This document shows, in pieces, positions 47,418-58,628 of a stretch of 64,000 bases of DNA (position 1 is the first letter of the stretch; each line of letters begins with the position of its first letter). Made by a program: the position numbers and the translations under genes. The DNA lies in NCBI RefSeq assembly GCF_000717875.1, contig NZ_JOCT01000014.1, forward strand, positions 1 to 64,000. Reading direction: 5' to 3'. Source of the DNA: Streptomyces sp. NRRL S-455. GTDB lineage: Bacteria; Actinomycetota; Actinomycetes; Streptomycetales; Streptomycetaceae. The notes below the pieces were generated by a model. The model was not told where the DNA came from, searched no databases, and saw only the letters and a list, made by a program, of their open reading frames with translations.

Positions 47418-49990
47418 CCTCCCGCCCCTCCGACGAGGCCCGCCGGGCACTGCGCGCTGCCCGGGAGCGGGCGCCGCGCGACCCGGACACCGCGGCGGCT
47501 TCCCGCCCCGCACCCCCGCCCTCCCCGTCGACCGGCTCCACCGGCCAGGAGACCCGCCGACCGGCGGACGTGGCCCGCGAGGCTCTGCGACGGGCGGTGT
47601 CCGAGCACCGGGGCGGCGCACGGCCGGGGAGTGACATGGGCGCGGTGGGGGAGGCCGACGCGCCCGCCGATCAGCAGGGGCATGTCCCGCCGGAGACGGC
47701 GGGACCCGCTGAGCCGGGATCCGATGACGGGGCGGAGAGCGGGAAGAGCCCAGGCGGGACGAGTCCGGCCGATGTTCCCACCGACGAGGCGGGCCGGCCT
47801 GCCGCCTCACCGGAGAGCACCGTGAGCGGTCACGGAGGGGGCACCGACCGGCCGGCCCCACGCGCGTCGGACATCGCACGCGAGGCGCTGCGCGCCTCCC
47901 GGGAGGACGCGCGGCGGGCGCGGGAAGAGACCGAGAACGAAGGGGCCCGGCGCAGGCGCGGGGCACGGCAGCGCCGTGTGGACGAGCGGGCGGCGGCTGC
48001 CCGACGGGCGCGCGGACACGCCGTCGGCGGGGAAGCGCGTGACGTACGGCAGTTGCTGTCGGACACCTTCCGGATGCCCGGGGTGCCGGGCGATCCCGAT
48101 GTGACGCCCGAGGGTGCGGGTGCTGCGGGCGGTCCGGTCGTGCTGCAGGAAGGTGCGGGTGCTGCGGGTGATCTGAAGAACCACCCGGGACCGGAGGGCG
48201 CGGATGCCGCGGGTGATCGGGGTTGGGCGCCGGGGGGTGCGGGTGCTGCGGGAGATCTGGGCCCGGGACCGGAGGGCGCGGACGCCGCGGGTGATCTGGG
48301 TCCGGCGCCGGGGGGTGCGGGTGCTGCGGGAGATCTGGGCCCGGGACCGGAGGGTGCGGGCGCTGCGGGTGATCGGGGTTGGGCGCCGGGGGGTGCGGGT
48401 GCTGCGGGAGATCTGGGCCCGGGAGCGGAGGGTGCGAGTGCTGCGGAGGATCAGGACACCGCGCGCGAGCGCACGGACGACCCGGGCGATCCGGACCCGG
48501 CGCCCCTGGGTTCGGACCAGGCCGGCCACCGGGAGCGGCCCGGGAGCGGCTCGCCGCGCAGTGCCGCCGCGCCCGCCACCGGCGGCACCCCGGCACCCGC
48601 GACCGCAGGCACCCACGCTCGCGCCGACACGGCCACCCCGCCTCCCCACGGCCCCGGACCCTCCACCGCCCCGCCGTCGGCCCGTCGATCCGCTGACAGT
48701 CCTCACACCCCCCGGGCTCCCCACTCCATGGCCGCCCCCGGCCGGGACAACGAACTCCGCCGGACCTTCCCGGCCTTCCCGCCCCGCGAGCCGGACGGCG
48801 ACGGCTTCGCCGAGAGCTGGTGGGGCAACGCCTGGGTCGCCGCGCTGGAGCAGGGCGCGCTGGACGTCAAGCGGCTGGAGCGGGGGAGGGGGTATGCCGG
48901 GCAGGGGCATGTCGACGCCATCACCGTGACGCCCGGACTGGTCCTGGCGTACGTGCGGGGCAGCCGCCCGCGGCCCTACCGCGTGCAGGTGCGGTTGCGC
49001 ACACTGGACGAGTCCGACTGGGAGCGGTTCCTGGACGCCGCCGCCGACCGGCCCGGGCACATCGCGGCCCTGCTGGACAAGGAACTGCCCCAGTCCCTCG
49101 CGGACTGCGGCGTGCCCCTGCTGCCGCGCCCCGGTGACCTGGAGCCGCGCTGCAGCTGTCCCGACCGGGGGCACCCCTGCAAGCACGCCGCCGCCCTCTG
49201 CTACCAGACCGCGCGGCTGCTCGACGCCGACCCCTTCGTCCTGCTCCTGCTGCGCGGCCGGGGCGAACGGGAACTGCTCGACGCCCTGTCCCGGCTGAGC
49301 GCCACCAGGGCGGCGCGCGCCGCTCAGGACAGGGAACCGGCGCCGCTCCCCGGCGTGCGGGCGAAAGAAGCCCTCGAGCCGCGCACACTCCCGCCGCTGC
49401 CCGCCCCGCTGCCCCCTCCTCCGCACCCCGAGCAGCCCCCGGCCTACCCGGCGTCACCCGGCGGCCCTGACCCCTTCGCCCTGGACCAGCTGGCCACCGA
49501 CGCCGCCGCCCGGGCCCACGCGCTGCTGACCACGGGGTGTGACCCCGTGGGGCAGCTGACGCTCTGGGAGGACGCGGTGCGCCTGGCAGCGGCCCGCCCC
49601 GGCTCCGGACTCACCGCAGGCACCCGGGCGCTCTACTCCTCCCTCGCCTCCGCGGCGGGCCGTACCCCGTCCGAGCTGGCGCGTGCGGTTGCCGCCTGGC
49701 GGCAGGGCGGACCGGAGGGACTGGCCGTACTGGAGGAGCCCTGGGACCCGCCGGCCGGGCGGTTCGACCGGGCCCGCCCGCTCCTGCTCGCCGCCGACCT
49801 GCCGGCCTTCCGCCCCTGGCGCAACCACCTCACCCATCCCCAGGGGCACGTCCAGCTCCGCCTCGGCCGCGACGGCCTGTGGTACGCCTACGAGTCCGAG
49901 CCGGGCCGCGACGACTGGTGGCCGAGGGGGACGCCGGACCTGGACCCGGTCGGCGCCCTGACCGGCCTCGGCATCCCGGGCGACCTCTGA
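47414..49990 (+). CDS. SWIM zinc finger protein with internal 13-residue repeats
   Basis: 858 residues. Residues 1-230 are Arg/Ala-rich and disordered. Residues about 232-345 hold tandem PEGADAAGDLGPA-type repeats, and a Pro/Thr/Ala-rich linker runs to about 430. From RTFPAFPPREPDGDGFAESWWGNAWVAALE onward it is the conserved SWIM-protein body, with the zinc motif RCSCPDRGHPCKHAAALCYQ (CxC, then CxH) near residue 580. Bacterial SWIM proteins are often encoded next to SNF2 helicases, as here, and may form a DNA-processing pair. GGAGG lies before the ATG. The repeat region is an insertion relative to a compact SWIM protein. Confidence 0.88.
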   Translation: MTSRPSDEARRALRAARERAPRDPDTAAASRPAPPPSPSTGSTGQETRRPADVAREALRRAVSEHRGGARPGSDMGAVGEADAPADQQGHVPPETAGPAEPGSDDGAESGKSPGGTSPADVPTDEAGRPAASPESTVSGHGGGTDRPAPRASDIAREALRASREDARRAREETENEGARRRRGARQRRVDERAAAARRARGHAVGGEARDVRQLLSDTFRMPGVPGDPDVTPEGAGAAGGPVVLQEGAGAAGDLKNHPGPEGADAAGDRGWAPGGAGAAGDLGPGPEGADAAGDLGPAPGGAGAAGDLGPGPEGAGAAGDRGWAPGGAGAAGDLGPGAEGASAAEDQDTARERTDDPGDPDPAPLGSDQAGHRERPGSGSPRSAAAPATGGTPAPATAGTHARADTATPPPHGPGPSTAPPSARRSADSPHTPRAPHSMAAPGRDNELRRTFPAFPPREPDGDGFAESWWGNAWVAALEQGALDVKRLERGRGYAGQGHVDAITVTPGLVLAYVRGSRPRPYRVQVRLRTLDESDWERFLDAAADRPGHIAALLDKELPQSLADCGVPLLPRPGDLEPRCSCPDRGHPCKHAAALCYQTARLLDADPFVLLLLRGRGERELLDALSRLSATRAARAAQDREPAPLPGVRAKEALEPRTLPPLPAPLPPPPHPEQPPAYPASPGGPDPFALDQLATDAAARAHALLTTGCDPVGQLTLWEDAVRLAAARPGSGLTAGTRALYSSLASAAGRTPSELARAVAAWRQGGPEGLAVLEEPWDPPAGRFDRARPLLLAADLPAFRPWRNHLTHPQGHVQLRLGRDGLWYAYESEPGRDDWWPRGTPDLDPVGALTGLGIPGDL
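48109..48452 (+). repeat. 39-bp tandem coding repeats in the SWIM gene
   Basis: About seven well-kept units of 39 bp encode a 13-residue motif, P-[E/G]-G-A-[G/D]-A-A-G-D-[L/R]-G-[P/W]-[A/G]. PEG and PGG types alternate, giving a 78-bp higher-order period. Units upstream (48109-48190) are more diverged. No stop or frameshift is present, so the array is kept in frame. Confidence 0.85.
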
Positions 49991-49993
49991 GAC

Positions 49994-50010
49994 GCCCTCA
50001 GCGTGAGGGC
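49994..50010 (+). terminator. Hairpin after the SWIM gene
   Basis: GCCCTCA-GCG-TGAGGGC, perfect 7-bp arms, 3 bases after the stop. It lies between convergent genes and could end transcription from both sides. Confidence 0.6.
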
Positions 50011-50031
50011 CGGCGAGAGAGCAGCCGCACT

Positions 50032-51954
50032 TCAATCGCCGCCGTCCGCCGGGGCCGCGCTTCCGTAGTCGATCCAGACTCTCGTGTACGTGTCACCGTC
50101 CCTGGGCGGCCGCGTCCAGGAGCGGGTGGCGAAGGTGTGCAGCCGCCCGTTCACGATGGCGTGACGCGGCAGATGGGCACCGAACTCCCCGGCCACCGCT
50201 TCCAGCAGCGACCGTTCCGTCCCGACGCCGTCCTCCACGTCACCGAAGAACCGGCTCGGGTCCAGCGCCCGCGGTATCTCCCCGCTCGACCGGACCTCAC
50301 CGTCCGCGTACGTGAATGCGTACTGCTCGGCACCGTCCGCCGCCACCGAAAGGTGGAAGAACGGTTCCCGGTGGGTTGTCCTCAGCCCGCTCCACACCAC
50401 CACCGCGCGGGTGCCCGCGCTGGCGCTCGCGGCCGGGGAGACGAACCGCCGCCGGTCGAACTGGGCGGGATCACCGTCGAAGGCGAAGCTCCAGCCGTGG
50501 CCGGCCCGGCCGACCGCCATGAGAGCCCTGTCGTCGTACGAGAAATCCCTCCGGTTGCGCAGCGATCCGCGACGCGCCTCCCAGAAGGTCAGGGGTTCGT
50601 TCAGCACCGTGCCCTCCCCGTCCGCGAGACGTCCGGGCAACTCCTCCGGCTCCACTCCCTCCACCAGGACGAACCGGTAGGACGTGCGGTTGTTGCCGGG
50701 GTCCGGTTCCGCGAGCCACGCCAGGCCGCCCGGGTCGATCCCGGCCGTCGGCCCAGGCGCCTCACCTGACTGCCCGCCCCTCGGCGTGGACAGCAACTCG
50801 CGGCCCCGCTCCTGGGTCAGCAGGGGTCCGAGCACCGGGTCGGCCAACCAGCCCAGCGGTGCCAGGTGGTGCGGACCCAGCGGCTGCCACAGGGGCACAG
50901 CGTCCAGCAGCGTCCGCCACGCCGCGTCGGTGTCTCCCCACCGGGCCAGCTCCCGCGCACGCTCGACCGCTTCCCCGAACGGTCCGGCCGGCGTGTACCG
51001 GTAGGTGCCGTTCCGCACCTGATCCAGCGTCGCGTAAGCCAATGACGTCAGGTCCTCGTCGGCACCCCGCAGATGGAACCTGAGCGTGGAGTCGCCCCGG
51101 TACGAGTGCGCCGCGTGCTCGGCGACCAGCGGCGGCAGCAGGTCGGGCGCGTACCGCGGGTCCGTCACCAAGTCCTCGAAGTACATCGAGTCGGTCCGTC
51201 CGAGCAGGCGGCGTATCTGGTCGCCCAGCCCGGCGGCCAGCGGTCTGCCGTACTCCTTGGCCTCGTCCAGCGCCCGCTTGGCCCGCTCCCAGCCGCCGCG
51301 CAGCGCCTCCAGCCGGGCCTCCTCCACCTGGGCGTCAAGCTGTCGCGTCGTGTCGTTGACCAACGCCGGCTCCCCGTCGCCCGGGCGCGCCCGCAGGCGG
51401 TGGAACTCGCGGTGCATCTCCCGCATGAACTCGAGGAAGTTCGCGTACCGCTCGGGTGGTGCGGCCCGCCAGCTCGCCCATGTGTACACGGCCCACTCAC
51501 CGTCCTCGTCCACGTCCGCCGGGTCCAGGAGGACGTACGTGGCGTCGGACTCGACGTCGAGCTGCAGACCGCGCCGCCAGAGGTCCGCCTCCCGCCGCTC
51601 CTCGGGCTCGGCGTCCTCGTCCAGGTACTCCTCGAACACGTCCGCGAGCCTCGACTCGTTGTCGTGCCAGCGCGTGTCCTGGGTCCCCGCCAGCAGCCAC
51701 ACGAACCCGCCGGCGTGCCGCCACCCGTCGCTGACCTTGAGGAACTCCCGGTACGACGGGGGCATCCGCCGGCCGAGGCGCTCCTCCATGGCGGTGATCC
51801 GCTCCTCGGAGGCGGGCGGTAACCCCAGCCACCGCGCTTGCCGGGCGGCCTCGTCGTCCTCGTCGCGCGTCTCGTCGTCCGGAAGGGAATCCGCCCATTC
51901 CCCGCTCCACTTGAGCAGGAAGGACCGCCAGTCGAATGCCGTGGTGTCCGTCAT
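50032..51954 (-). CDS. SMI1/KNR4 (SUKH) family protein, long form
   Basis: 640 residues from MTDTTAFDWRSFLLKW. Residues about 40-190 are the SMI1/KNR4 fold: GLPPASEERITAMEERLGRRMPPSYREFLKVSDGWRHAGGF is the hallmark opening. The remaining 450 residues are unfamiliar: a helical middle (VEEARLEALRGGWERAKRALDEAKEYGRPLAAGLGDQIRRLLGRTDS) and a beta-rich C-terminus (DFSYDDRALMAVGRAGHGWSFAFDGDP... GRLHTFATRSWTRPPRDGDTYTRVWID). SUKH proteins often are immunity proteins against nuclease toxins, but such long actinobacterial forms are also found away from toxins, and no toxin gene is adjacent here. The ribosome binding site is weak. Confidence 0.75.
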   Translation of the reverse strand: MTDTTAFDWRSFLLKWSGEWADSLPDDETRDEDDEAARQARWLGLPPASEERITAMEERLGRRMPPSYREFLKVSDGWRHAGGFVWLLAGTQDTRWHDNESRLADVFEEYLDEDAEPEERREADLWRRGLQLDVESDATYVLLDPADVDEDGEWAVYTWASWRAAPPERYANFLEFMREMHREFHRLRARPGDGEPALVNDTTRQLDAQVEEARLEALRGGWERAKRALDEAKEYGRPLAAGLGDQIRRLLGRTDSMYFEDLVTDPRYAPDLLPPLVAEHAAHSYRGDSTLRFHLRGADEDLTSLAYATLDQVRNGTYRYTPAGPFGEAVERARELARWGDTDAAWRTLLDAVPLWQPLGPHHLAPLGWLADPVLGPLLTQERGRELLSTPRGGQSGEAPGPTAGIDPGGLAWLAEPDPGNNRTSYRFVLVEGVEPEELPGRLADGEGTVLNEPLTFWEARRGSLRNRRDFSYDDRALMAVGRAGHGWSFAFDGDPAQFDRRRFVSPAASASAGTRAVVVWSGLRTTHREPFFHLSVAADGAEQYAFTYADGEVRSSGEIPRALDPSRFFGDVEDGVGTERSLLEAVAGEFGAHLPRHAIVNGRLHTFATRSWTRPPRDGDTYTRVWIDYGSAAPADGGD

Positions 51955-52120
51955 GGACCCGATGCTGCCACCCCCCACTGACAGTGCCTCATGAAGGCCG
52001 TGCACTCGAACCCGACGCCGTACCGGGCAGGCAGGGTCTCCTCGGCACGGCGGGCGGCGGCCGTTCGGGCTCCGCCCTACGGTGGAGACGCGGCCACCCG
52101 CTCCGACGGAAGGAAAGCAC

Positions 52121-53161
52121 GTGGAGATCGTCGCGTACGGCGTCCTCGCGGACGAGGAACCGCTGCTGCGGGAGTCGTTCGACCGGGTTTTCGCCGGCAG
52201 TCATGAGCTGCGCTGCCTGGGGCTGTTCCTGGACCGGGACACCGCCCCGACCGCGGAGGGCCACGAGGTCGTGCTGTCCGGCGTCAACGACACCCTGGAC
52301 GCGGAGGTGCTGCGCGCTCTGGCCGACGGCGGGACGAGGATGATCGCCCAGCGGGCCACCGGCTTCAACAACATCGATCTGACGGTGGCCGAGGAGCTGG
52401 GGCTGACGGTGGCCCGCGTGTCGTACTACTCCCCGTACTCGGTCGCCGAGTTCGCCTGGGCGCTGGCGCTGGCCGTCGATCGCCGGATCGTGCGGGCCGC
52501 CCACCGCACCCGGGAGTTCGACTTCCGGCTCGACGGCCTGATGGGCCGTGACCTGCACGGCCGCACGGCCGGGATCATGGGCACCGGAAAGATCGGGACC
52601 GCCTTCGCCCGCATCGCCCACGGCTTCGGGATGCGGCTGCTGGGCTGGGACATCAACGAGAACCCCGAGTGCCTCGCCCTGGGCATGCGGTACGTCGAGC
52701 CCGAGCGGCTGCTCGCCGAGTCGGACCTCGTCAGCCTGCATGTGCCGCTCCTTCCCAGCACCCACCACCTGGTGGACGCCGAGGCGCTGGCGCTGATGAA
52801 GAACGACGCGATCCTGATCAACACCAGCCGTGGCGGCCTGATCGACACCGGCGCCCTGCTGGACACCCTGCGCGCGGGGAAGCCGGCTGGTGTCGGCCTG
52901 GACGTGTACGAGGAGGAGGCCGGACTGTTCTTCCTCGACAAGTCCCTGGAGGTGATGACCGACGAACGCCTCGCCCGGCTGATGACCTTCAACAACGTCC
53001 TGGTCACCTCGCACCAGGCGTACTTCACCCGGGACGCCGTGGAGCAGATCGCCGAGACCACGGTCCGCAACATCGAGGACTACTTCTCGGGTCGCACCGG
53101 CGACAACACCCTGGTCGGGCCTTTCGCGTCGGGCCACGACGGGAAGGCGTTCTCGCGGTGA
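52121..53161 (+). CDS. D-2-hydroxyacid dehydrogenase (D-lactate dehydrogenase-like)
   Basis: 346 residues from GTG 52121, with GGAAGGAAA upstream. NAD-dependent 2-hydroxyacid dehydrogenase: QRATGFNNIDLTVAEELGL (substrate Arg region), GRTAGIMGTGKIGTAFARIAHGFGMRLLGWD (Rossmann fold, about 149-178), LVSLHVPLLPSTHHLV, LINTSRGGLIDTGALLDTL, GLDVYEEEAGLFFLDKS (catalytic Glu) and VLVTSHQAYFTRDAVEQIAETT (catalytic His). The late part fits fermentative D-lactate dehydrogenase (LdhA type), which reduces pyruvate to D-lactate with NADH. Together with pyruvate phosphate dikinase and the DevR-type regulator it suggests low-oxygen metabolism. Confidence 0.92.
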   Translation: MEIVAYGVLADEEPLLRESFDRVFAGSHELRCLGLFLDRDTAPTAEGHEVVLSGVNDTLDAEVLRALADGGTRMIAQRATGFNNIDLTVAEELGLTVARVSYYSPYSVAEFAWALALAVDRRIVRAAHRTREFDFRLDGLMGRDLHGRTAGIMGTGKIGTAFARIAHGFGMRLLGWDINENPECLALGMRYVEPERLLAESDLVSLHVPLLPSTHHLVDAEALALMKNDAILINTSRGGLIDTGALLDTLRAGKPAGVGLDVYEEEAGLFFLDKSLEVMTDERLARLMTFNNVLVTSHQAYFTRDAVEQIAETTVRNIEDYFSGRTGDNTLVGPFASGHDGKAFSR

Positions 53162-53194
53162 CCCGAAGCGGGGCATGGACGGACGGCCACCTCA

Positions 53195-53581
53195 TCAGCC
53201 GGCGGCAGGCGCGGCGGCCCGCATCGCAGGGGCCAGGGCCGTGCCCAGGTCGGAATAGAGCTCGAAGACCTCCGCCAGGCCGACGGCGCGAAGGATCCGC
53301 CGGAAGCCGGCACTCCCGGTGACCAGCCGGAACCGGCCCTGCCGCGCCTCGGCCCGGTTCCGTGCCCGGCACAGAACCCCGAGACCGGTGCAGTCGATGA
53401 AGGTCGCGGAGCTCAGGTCCAGCACCAGATCGGGGCACGGGCCGGCGGTCAGGGCGTCCAGCCGGGAGGCGAGGGACGGCGCGGTGAGGATGTCGACGTC
53501 GCCGCGCAGCTCCACGACGGTGGTTTCACCGACGGTCTGTTCCATGCGGTGAGGTGCGGACCTGGGGCGGTTCTCGGACAT
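53195..53581 (-). CDS. STAS domain anti-sigma factor antagonist
   Basis: 128 residues from MSENRPRSAPHRMEQTVGETTVVELRGDVDILTAPSLASRLDAL. The STAS fold carries the phosphorylatable Ser/Thr position in LVLDLSSATFIDCTGLGVLCRARN (about residues 67-90). An inner ATG at 53545 (MEQTVGE) is a real alternative; neither start has a strong ribosome binding site. It would act in partner switching with an anti-sigma kinase; the PAS-PP2C phosphatase at 58629 could be its phosphatase. A GGCCGACCGGCCC element lies about 95 bp upstream. Confidence 0.88.
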   Translation of the reverse strand: MSENRPRSAPHRMEQTVGETTVVELRGDVDILTAPSLASRLDALTAGPCPDLVLDLSSATFIDCTGLGVLCRARNRAEARQGRFRLVTGSAGFRRILRAVGLAEVFELYSDLGTALAPAMRAAAPAAG

Positions 53582-53673
53582 GGAATGAGAAAAACAGGAT
53601 AAGGAGAAGCGCGGGTAGGGCCTTTCGGTCCTGACCGCCTGGTCCGCACGGGCCCATCCGGCACGGCGAAACG

Positions 53674-53686
53674 GCCGACCGGCCCG
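53674..53686. promoter_or_regulatory. DevR-like box upstream of the STAS gene
   Basis: GGCCGACCGGCCC, matching the core of the palindromes at 56586, 56638 and 60424 but with the left outer GG replaced by AC. It is a weaker candidate site, about 95 bp upstream of the STAS start. Confidence 0.4.
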
Positions 53687-53778
53687 GGTAACGCCCGGAC
53701 TCCCGCACGGGACCGGCCCCGCGGCCGGGACCCGGGGCCGCGCATTCGACCGGACGGTGTCAGGGCGCAGGATGACCG

Positions 53779-56463
<2,685 letters not shown>

Positions 56464-56585
56464 GGATGTGCCCTTCCTTCCGACACTACCGACGATCGAA
56501 CCGATTACCGGCTCCGTCGGTGCGGTGGGATACCAGGGTCGACCGCGGCCCGGCGCGGCGGCAGGTGCTGGACGTCCTCGCGGCC

Positions 56586-56601
56586 GGGGCCGATCGGCCC
56601 C
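56586..56601. promoter_or_regulatory. DevR-like palindrome, site A
   Basis: GGGGCCGATCGGCCCC, a perfect 16-bp palindrome in the ppdK/response-regulator divergent region, 123 bp from the ppdK start. Confidence 0.65.
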
Positions 56602-56637
56602 GTACAGGCCGCCACCGGCACCGGCCACCCGGGCGAT

Positions 56638-56655
56638 CAGGGCCGACCGGCCCTG
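56638..56655. promoter_or_regulatory. DevR-like palindrome, site B
   Basis: CAGGGCCGACCGGCCCTG, an 18-bp near-perfect palindrome 52 bp from site A and 140 bp upstream of the response regulator gene. The same core recurs at 60424. Confidence 0.65.
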
Positions 56656-56794
56656 GCCCTTCGGCCCGGGATCGCGCAAGACTTCGATAGGCGGGCACCG
56701 GTACCACCTCCCTGTGGGGGGAGTCCCGTGCGGGATTCAGACCATCCCGGAATCAGCGACGCAGGCTCAGCCGGCGCAGCACAAGGAGCATGCG

Positions 56795-57487
56795 ATGGCG
56801 GACGGCCAGAAGCCCGGCCCCGACAACCCGATCCGCGTCTTCCTGCTCGACGACCACGAGGTGGTCCGGCGCGGTGTGCACGACCTCCTGAACGACGAAC
56901 CGGACATCACCGTCGTCGGCGAGGCCGCCAATGCCGAGCAGGCCCTGGTGCGGGTGCCCGCACTGCGCCCGCAGGTCGCGGTGCTCGACGTCCGGCTGCC
57001 GGACGGCGACGGCGTGACCGTGTGCCGGGAACTGCGCTCGCGCATGCCGGAGCTGGCCTGTCTGATGCTGACCTCGTTCGACGACGAGGAGGCCCTGCTC
57101 GACTCGATCATGGCCGGCGCGTCCGGCTACGTGCTGAAGCAGATCCGGGGCTCGGACCTGGTCTCGGCCGTGCGCACGGTGGCCGCCGGCCAGTCCCTGC
57201 TCGACCCCAGCGCCACCGCCAGACTGATGGCCCGGCTGCGCCAGGGAGAGGAGCCGGAACCCGTGCCCGACGCCCTGCCGGGCCTGACCGACCGCGAGCG
57301 GGAGATCCTCGCCCTGATCGGCGAGGGCCTCACCAACCGCCAGATCGGCCAGCGGCTCTACCTCGCCGAGAAGACGGTGAAGAACCACATCTCACGGCTG
57401 CTGGCAAAGCTCGGCGTCGAGCGCCGCATCCAGGCCGCGGTCATCGCCACCCAGGCCCAGGACCGGCTCAGGCAGGAAGGCCGCTGA
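56795..57487 (+). CDS. DevR/OsdR-like response regulator
   Basis: 230 residues from [44 protein letters not shown], with AAGGAG upstream of ATG 56795. Receiver: DD at 19-20, phosphoacceptor Asp in [13 protein letters not shown], Thr/Ser in [81 protein letters not shown]. The extended linker and KNHISRLL helix match DevR/DosR of mycobacteria and OsdR of Streptomyces, which control hypoxia and dormancy genes. No DevS-type haem kinase is encoded in the window. It probably binds the flanking GGGCCG...CGGCCC palindromes. Confidence 0.93.
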   Translation: MADGQKPGPDNPIRVFLLDDHEVVRRGVHDLLNDEPDITVVGEAANAEQALVRVPALRPQVAVLDVRLPDGDGVTVCRELRSRMPELACLMLTSFDDEEALLDSIMAGASGYVLKQIRGSDLVSAVRTVAAGQSLLDPSATARLMARLRQGEEPEPVPDALPGLTDREREILALIGEGLTNRQIGQRLYLAEKTVKNHISRLLAKLGVERRIQAAVIATQAQDRLRQEGR

Positions 57488-57617
57488 AGCCGCTCGGGCG
57501 AGCCGCCGGGCCGAACGTCCCCCGGCTCACCCCCGTAGGGCCCAAGCCCGGTCCCGTCCCCGGCCGGAAGGCTGGTGGCGACACCGGAGCACCGGCCGCG
57601 AGGGGGAGGAGGACGCC

Positions 57618-58607
57618 ATGGCATCACCACTCGATGAGACGACGGTGACCAGGCTGGTGGCCGCGGCCACCGCGGCCCCGTCCATGCACAACGCGCAGCC
57701 GTGGCACTTCCGCTGTCTCACCGGCGAGCGGGTCCTCCAGCTCCATGCCGACCTGGAGCGGGCCATGCCCCGCTCGGATCCCGGCAACCGGGCCTTGCAC
57801 ATCGGCTGCGGCGCGGCGCTGTTCAACCTGCGCGTCGCGTCCGTGCACGCGGACCTCGTCCCGGAGACGCGACTGCTGCCCGAGCACGACGATCCGCAGT
57901 TGCTCGCCGCTGTGCATCTGGCCGACCTCGCCGGGCGCCCGCATGACGCGGACCTGGCGCGGCTGTATCCGGTGATCCGGCAGCGGCACACCAGCCGTCA
58001 CCCCTTCGCCGAGAAGGACGTCCCCGAGGACGTCCGGGCCACGTTGCGGGACGCTGCCACCCGGGAGGGAGCCGAGCTGCTGTTCCCCGGCCCCTGGCAC
58101 GCCGACACCGTGCTCGACCTGGTGCGCGACGCGGAAAGCCGCGACGTCATGGACCCCGGCGCCAACGAGGACCTGCTGCGCTGGACCAGGCTCGGGCCGG
58201 AGGCGGACACCGCCGTCGACGGCGTCCCCGAGTACGCCTTCGGGCCGCGCAAACGGGACGGCAAGGCTCCCGTACGGGATTTCACCGGGCGCCGACGGGT
58301 GGCCGACCGCGGCACCACCACCTTCGAGCACACCTCCCACCTGGCACTGCTCAGCACCCCCGGCGACGGTCCCGCCGACTGGCTGCGCGCCGGCCAGGCC
58401 CTGGAACGCGTCCTGCTGGAGGCCACCCTGGCCGACCTGGCCACCTCACTGACCTCCCACGCCCTGGAGGACCGCGAGCTGCGCCTGCTGGCCCGCGACC
58501 CGGGATCGGGCACCGGTCAGGTGCAGATGGTGCTGCGCCTCGGCTACGGCCCGCGCGGCCCGGCCACGCCCCGCCGCCCGGTGGCGGACGTTCTCGACGT
58601 CGTGTGA
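57618..58607 (+). CDS. Acg-type nitroreductase family protein
   Basis: 329 residues, ATG 57618 with GGGAGGAGG. Two nitroreductase-like halves: TRLVAAATAAPSMHNAQPWHFRCLTGERVLQLHAD (flavin site in the N-half) and ATREGAELLF... with EHTSHLALLSTPGDGPADWLRAGQALERVLLEATLADLATSLTSHALE. The form matches Acg (Rv2032) and relatives, which are members of the mycobacterial DosR regulon, and may store FMN rather than reduce nitro compounds. It lies 130 bp downstream of the DevR-like gene on the same strand. No perfect palindrome is seen right upstream, so it may be read through from that gene. Confidence 0.9.
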   Translation: MASPLDETTVTRLVAAATAAPSMHNAQPWHFRCLTGERVLQLHADLERAMPRSDPGNRALHIGCGAALFNLRVASVHADLVPETRLLPEHDDPQLLAAVHLADLAGRPHDADLARLYPVIRQRHTSRHPFAEKDVPEDVRATLRDAATREGAELLFPGPWHADTVLDLVRDAESRDVMDPGANEDLLRWTRLGPEADTAVDGVPEYAFGPRKRDGKAPVRDFTGRRRVADRGTTTFEHTSHLALLSTPGDGPADWLRAGQALERVLLEATLADLATSLTSHALEDRELRLLARDPGSGTGQVQMVLRLGYGPRGPATPRRPVADVLDVV

Positions 58608-58628
58608 GCGCGAAGGTGCCGCGCGGGG

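Noticed and set aside
48109..48452. CRISPR-like array
   Set aside because: The units are contiguous 39-bp tandem repeats within a coding frame, without spacers.
47807..49426. 539-codon frame on the minus strand opposite the SWIM gene
   Set aside because: Composition follows the 39-bp repeats read backwards, with no recognisable domain, while the plus strand has a clear SWIM zinc motif.
50032..51954. Immunity gene partner of a nearby toxin
   Set aside because: The SUKH-fold protein has no toxin gene beside it; the toxin-like ORF of the island is more than 20 kb away.
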